Positions 58,700 through 64,000 of a stretch of DNA of 64,000 nt are shown in pieces. Where the stretch lies: the NCBI GenBank assembly GCA_026874595.1, contig CM049308.1, positions 79,468,124 through 79,532,123 of the forward strand, read 5' to 3'. The translations under genes and the position numbers were made by a program. The DNA comes from Sipunculus nudus (taxonomy: Eukaryota > Annelida > Sipuncula > Golfingiida > Sipunculidae). Numbering within the stretch: the stretch's first letter is position 1; every line of letters starts with the position of its first letter. The notes under the pieces were generated by a model. It had not been told where the DNA came from and made no database searches. It saw nothing but the letters and a program-made list of their open reading frames with translations.

Positions 58700-60620
58700 T
58701 GGTGGTGCTGTTGATGGTGGTTTCAATATGAAAAGTTGTGGTTTGAAGGGGAAGTCAATGTCCCTTCCTGGTGGGAGCAGGTCCTTCCACAGCAGCTGTA
58801 GGATATTGTCTGGTTTGTGATGGGCTCTGCTATGGCCCAGTTTTTCAATCTTCCTCTTTTCACCTCAAGGTTGGCAATGCAACATGCTTCAAATGTAGTA
58901 ATAATACCCAGGTGGATGGCGTGGTACCAAACATTTTGGTAAACAGCACATATGATCCACTGTTTGTGTGTTGGGTGGAGTGGGGTTGATGTGTAATGCT
59001 GTTAGGGCCTTCTTTAGCCTATACTTATGCTGTCTCCTGGGTGCATCTCTGTTGTGATGACTAGTCGACACTGTCATAATTTAATGCTATCTTTGATTGG
59101 GGGTGATCTGCCACTATTTAGATGTGACCAACGCTATGCAGCTGCAACTTCATTGGAGAAGCCATGATGCCGGTGACCTTGGCTTTCTCAAAACCTGTCT
59201 GTTTTGACATAATCACACCATTAGATTTTCAGTAAGGATTGCAAAAAGCATTGGTCTAATCTCACCTGGAGGCGAATGTGATGAAGTGGTATCTTTGTTT
59301 TTTAGGATGACATTACTCCACACCAGGCAGCCGTCCCAAGGCGCTGTTTGGTCTACTTCCTTTTCAGTTCTAGCGCCCATGAAGATGACACTCCCGAGAG
59401 CTCAGAGATAGTGCACTTTATTAAGGTTGGGTTGCTTTGTGGAGATTCTTGTGGGTGTTCTTTTGGGGGATCAGGCTGGTGAATGACTTATTGGAGGAGG
59501 GTGTGGCAGATGGGCATGATGTGCTGACCTTTCAGGTTAAAGCAGATCTTGTGGTTCCTTGTTCTCATCAAATTAGTTTACTTTGACGAGAATTTCATGC
59601 ATTATTGGACTGTCTGCAGCACAATATTTACGAGGTGGTCCCAAACTGCTTAGGTTGCCAGTCATTTTGGTAATTGACACCCTCAAGTTGGAGTTGCCTT
59701 GCTTAGGTTTATTTGGAGTTTTTAACATCGACACTCTTTCCTCTGTGGAGAATGTGTCAATCTAATTTTGGCTTCAACATTATGTTGAGCTGACAGCCGA
59801 AGAGGTGATGGTCTTTGTATCATTCTGCATTTTGTGTATAGCACGTCTTTCAGGTATCACAAGCATCAGTACAATGCCAGTATTTGGACCATGATAACTT
59901 AAGCCAGTTGTTCTGTTGGAAGATGGTGTTGGTGATGTCAAACTTCTTTCAGGACAATCGCGGCAGTAAGCATCCAGTTTTCTGTAAAATGTTACCTGGA
60001 ACATAATTACATTCTTCAACACCATGGTCTATTCTTGCGTCGCCTTCAGGGTCGGAGCATAGACGCTGTATATAAGGCATGCTGCTGGTTATCCAGTGGT
60101 AGGGTCACTTTGGAGGCACTTACCCTGAACCCGACACCTTCGAGGTATCTCACTTCTTGTGGTGTCCTTGCAACCCTCCAGTGGAGTGTGTAGCCTGTGC
60201 CTTGAAACTTCATGGCAATATCGATACCCAGTCTTGGTATGGAGCGGGCAGTGCTCTGCCTCAATAAGACTGCCTTGACGTGAAGCGGTGGTGCCTGTTG
60301 GTGGTGTTGTCTCTAATGTAGGATTGGGACTACGGCTTCCACTAACCTCTACCTGCCGTTTTGCTAGTTCCAAGGGCTTCGATGGCGTTGTTGGACAGGC
60401 CACTCACGTCTGCGTCATATCTTTTAGGTTGAGTGCAAGTTTATGCAGAACCGGCCCGCCCTTTTCACCTGGGGCTCGTGTGTCTTTGCCAGGCAATCCA
60501 GGAGAGTGACAGTGAGTTCATGAGGTTGTAGGTTTTACATCAGAGTGTTCATCTCTTAGGCAGCCACCAACCAAGTTTGAGGGGTCTGTCTCGACTGAGG
60601 TGTCACGGTACTGTCAAAAG
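58700..60620 (-). pseudogene. Decayed LINE endonuclease-like relic
   Basis: GC-richer than its surroundings, with fragments on the minus strand in shifting frames. At about 60110-60240 one frame reads GTGYTLHWRVARTPQEVRY, then LEGVGFRVS. At about 60005-60065 a second frame reads YSVYAPTLKATQE and, after a stop, FYRKLDA. This order (GYT..W, GVGF, S.YAPT, FY..LD) matches the apurinic-endonuclease-like domain of non-LTR retrotransposons often annotated 'craniofacial development protein 2-like'. Other fragments down to 58700 look coding-derived, but I cannot place them. Stops and frameshifts show it is dead. Confidence 0.45.
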
Positions 60621-61140
60621 AGATGAATGGAAGACGCTTGATGGGCTGTCTAGGTTAACAACTGGTTCCTATCTGGACTGGATTCATGAGTGTCAGAGCG
60701 CGCCGGTTTGCCATGCACATTGCAACTTAAGGTTTCCTGTCCAGGTCCCCTGAAACTTGGCCTGAGGCTTCAAGTTACATAGTGTTGGTGTTGAATCATA
60801 AATTTATACCTTCGGATTTGTAGGATGTTGGCAAGTTTGAGTACTGAGTGGACGAACCCTAATTTGAATTCCGCCAGATACTCCAGGACAAAATGATAAA
60901 ATCTTGATTGAACCACAGAGATTCGTTCTGTTTTATTAAGAGGTTATTACTTACGGATTATTCCTAGCCCCACACATCCTGAAATCTGTATGGTATGATT
61001 ACCTTCATTCTCATTCAGTAAATGAGACCACTAAAAAGACGTGAACATATCCTTTCAAAGAAGAAGGAGCTTATATCTCTTTATTTTTCTAAGCCATATA
61101 TCACCTCAAAATAGTTGCAATTTCCACCTCTGATGGTTTT

Positions 61141-63595
61141 TTAGCTCAGCTGACTGAAAGTCATCTGAGCTATAGCGATCACTCTTTGTCCGTCTGTCCG
61201 TCCGTTAACCAGGCACAAATCGTAACCGCTGAACCTAGAACCTTGTAACTTGGGATTCTGAGAGGTCCATGAAAAATCTCCTTGGAAACCAGAAATTAGG
61301 TCTCTGTTACCCATATCCTTCGAGCTATGGGGCCCCAAAGTACCCCCAAGAAAAGTCAAAAATTTCATACAAAAACTTCAATATCTCATTAACTACTTGA
61401 CTGATGGTCATGATTTTTGGCATACATATTGATCATGAGATGTTCCATCACTTCCTGCAGACTGGTGGCGCCACCTGTATTTTTCGATATTTTACAAATT
61501 TTTTTTTCTCTATTTTTGAGACCGTTAAAAATGTGAACATCTGTTAACAAGGCACAAATTGTAAAGCCTAGACCTAGAATCTTCATTCTTGACACCTGAA
61601 TTTTTCGATTTTTTTCCTCTATTTTTGAGACGTTTAAAGATGCTGTCATCTGTTAACGTGGCACAAATCGTAACCGCTGGACCTAGAATCTTCATTCTCG
61701 ACACACTGAGAAACCTATTAAAAGTCTCCGTGGAAACCATAAATTAGATCTCTGTTACCCATATCCTTCGAGCTATGGGGCCCCAAAGCACTCCCAGAAA
61801 AGTAAAAATTTTCATACAAAAACTTCAATATCTCATTAACTACTTGACTGATGGTCATGATTTTTGGCATACGTATTGATCATGAGATGTTCCATAAGTT
61901 CCTGCAGACTGGTGGCGCCACCTGTATTTTTCGATTTTTTTACAATTTTTTCCTCTATTTTTGAGACGTTTAAAGATGCTGTCATCTGTTAACGTGGCAC
62001 AAATCGTAACCGCTGTACCTAGAATCTTCATTCTCGACACACTGAGAAACCTATTAAAAGTCTCCGTGGAAACCATAAATTAGATCTCTGTTACCCATAT
62101 CCTTCGAGCTATGGGGCCCCAAAGTATCCCCCAGAAAAGTAAAAAATTTCATACAAAAACTTCAATATCTCATTAACTACTTGACTGATGGTCATGATTT
62201 TTGGCATACGTATTGATCATGAGATGTCCCATCACTTCCTGCAGACTGGTGGCGCCACCTGAATTTTTCGATTTTTTACGAATTTAAAAATGTGAACAGC
62301 TGTTAACAGGGCACAAATCATAAAGACTGGACCTAGAATCTTCATTCTTGACACACTGAGAGGTCCATAAAAAGTCTGTATGGAAACCTGAAATAAGGTC
62401 TCTGTTACCCATATCCTTTGAGCTATTGGGGGCTTCCAATAACCCCCCAGAATAATGGAAAATTTGATAAAAACAAACTGCAACATCTCAATAACTACAA
62501 CACTGATGGTCATGATTTTTGGCATACATATTGATCAAGAGGTGTTTCATGCAGACTGGTGATGCCACCTGTATTTTTTCAAATTTTCACAATTTTTTTT
62601 TCTCTCATTTTGAGACCTTTCAGGATGTAGTTATCTGTCAACAGGGTACAAACCGTAAGGACTGGATCTAGAATCTTCATTGTTGACACACAGGGAGACC
62701 CATGATAAGTCTCCATGGACACCTGAAATTAGGTCTCTGTTACCCATATCCTTTGAGCTATGGCACTCCAAAGTACAGCTCAGAATAATGGAAAATTTGA
62801 TACAAAAGCTGAAGTATCTGAACAACTAATGCAGAGATCACCATAATTGTTTTCATGGATATTGATCATGGAGTGTTTCATCAGTTTCTGCAGACTGGTG
62901 GCACCACCTGTATTTGTTCGGGTTTTTTTACGAATTTTTTCTCTATTTTTGAGACCTTTAAAGTTATGAACATCTGTTAACAGGGCACAAATCATTAAAA
63001 CTGGACCTAGAATCGTCATTCTTGACACACAGGGAGACCCATGAAAAGTCTCCATGGAAACCTGAAATTAGGTCTCTCTTACCCATATTCTTTAAGCTGT
63101 ATGGCTCCAAATTACCCCCCAGAATAATGGAAAATTTGATACAAAAACTGCAGTATCTCAATAACTACAACACTGATGGTCATGATTTTCGGCATACATA
63201 TTGATCATGACCTGTTCCATCAGTTTCTGCAGACTGGGTGCGCCACCTCTATTCTTTTTCAAATTTTTACGATTTTTTTTCTTTTTTTGATACCTTTAAA
63301 GATGTGGTTATCTGTCAACAGGGTACAAATCGCAACAACTGGACCTAGAATCTTCATTCTTGTCATGCAAGAAGGCCCATGAAAAGTGCCTGTGGAAACT
63401 TAAAATTAGGTCTCTGTTACCCATATCCTTCAAGCTATAGGACTCCGAAGTATCCCTCAGAATAATGGACCATTTGATACAAAAGCTGAAGTATCTGAAC
63501 AACTAATGGGGACATCACCATGATTCTATGCATGGATATTGATGTTTGTAAGTGTTTTTATTAGTTTCTGCAGACTGGAGGAGCCACCTGTATTT
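61141..63595 (-). mobile_element. Array element B2 (inverted counterpart of B1)
   Basis: Starts on the + strand with the hairpin TAGCTCAGCTGACT / AGTCATCTGAGCTA (61142-61172), then a short GTCC tract. The sequence beside it is nearly identical to the 3' end of B1. About seven units of roughly 335 bp follow, plus a partial one near 61590. Perfect palindromes GGTGGCGCCACC are at 61464, 61911 and 62248; decayed ones lie near 62564, 62898, 63238 and 63577. It abuts HINE H5 at the same junction as B1/H3. Confidence 0.75.
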
Positions 63596-64000
63596 TTGTA
63601 CCCGCCAAAACGAAGTTTTGTGGATACTATGTTTTTGACCGGGTTCCTCCGCCGTTGCCGCGTTCGTTTCCAGAGAGCTCCTCTGGGACTTGATTTTATC
63701 AGCTTTCCAAGCTCATATCTCGGGAACCGTTTGACTGATCAGGAAATAAAATTTATACTAATGTAGCCCTTGGATAGCTCTATAACATACACAAAAATGG
63801 TGGCGCCACCTGTAACCATGTTTGCACAGTGTCCATCTGTTCATCTGCCTTTGGTTAAAATCACTCATATCTCTGCAGTGAATTGACTAATTCACCTGAA
63901 ATTCGGCATGCGTATACATCCTGGATAGCTTTCTTGATTTTATGACAGGTGGCGCCACCTACATTCTCATTCACGCTGATGACATCCAAGCTCATATTTC
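63596..64000 (+). mobile_element. HINE/Helitron-like element H5, 5' part, runs off window
   Basis: The 5' hairpin GTACCCGCCAAAAC / GTTTTGTGGATAC (63598-63627) is followed by the GC-rich patch and a core containing CATATCTCGGGAACCGTTTG. Perfect GGTGGCGCCACC sites are at 63799 and 63948. It parallels H3 base for base over much of this stretch. The 3' end is beyond base 64000. Confidence 0.75.

Noticed and set aside
1-64000. CRISPR array, phage or bacterial operon
   Set aside because: Tandem repeats here have no repeat-spacer structure. Spliced genes and eukaryotic mobile elements dominate.
1-64000. tRNA or rRNA genes
   Set aside because: I saw no convincing cloverleaf or rRNA-like segment by eye; a covariance-model scan would be needed to exclude them.

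Overview
This is intron-rich, AT-rich metazoan nuclear DNA. There is no operon, phage or CRISPR structure. It carries one well-supported protein-coding gene embedded in interspersed repeats. The repeats (tandem-core elements ending in an ACGG-type microsatellite and a hairpin, plus Helitron/HINE-like elements) resemble the 'pearl'/HINE elements known from bivalves. A mollusc, probably a bivalve, is therefore my best guess, by inference only.

The gene lies on the + strand from 30874 to 50808. It has nine coding exons whose splice phases all agree: 129+89+97+568+241+83+136+103+2214 nt = 3660 nt, giving 1219 codons plus a stop. It encodes an ARHGAP11A (MP-GAP)-type Rho GTPase-activating protein. 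The RhoGAP domain is at about residues 50-245, with arginine finger R93 and an NLAxxxxP motif. A long, disordered, basic, SP/TP-rich tail follows, with a KEN box at 698-700. A CCAAT box and a CHR-like hexamer lie upstream. The leader contains two tiny uORFs, and a perfect 12-bp inverted repeat would loop out the start codon.

Left flank (1-30.7 kb): no convincing gene. It holds a partial HINE (1-605), pearl-like elements C1 (1001-3632), C2 (12043-13515) and C3 (23596-25486), HINE H2 (3936-4832), array element B1 (19350-22797) interrupted by HINE H3, several MITEs (13.8, 14.8, 18.2 and 23 kb), a 37-bp minisatellite (14.3 kb), a 171-bp tandem array (11.3 kb) and homopolymer C/G tracts.

Gene region: introns hold a Harbinger-type MITE with TTA duplications and a CAGGGTTGG-ended element (intron 4), a nested stack C4 + HINE H4 + B3 filling most of the 6.8-kb intron 7, and a TA-flanked MITE (intron 8).

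Right flank (50.8-64 kb): long AT-rich 3' flank or UTR, a fold-back element (54.3 kb), a decayed LINE endonuclease-like relic on the minus strand (58.7-60.6 kb), and array element B2 plus HINE H5. These last two repeat the B1+H3 arrangement in inverted orientation.

The most noteworthy non-genic structure is a set of non-autonomous elements (B and C) that share both termini but carry different tandem cores. A 12-bp palindrome, GGTGGCGCCACC, recurs at least 18 times in two otherwise distinct element classes. A paralogous empty site defines the HINE boundaries almost to the base.
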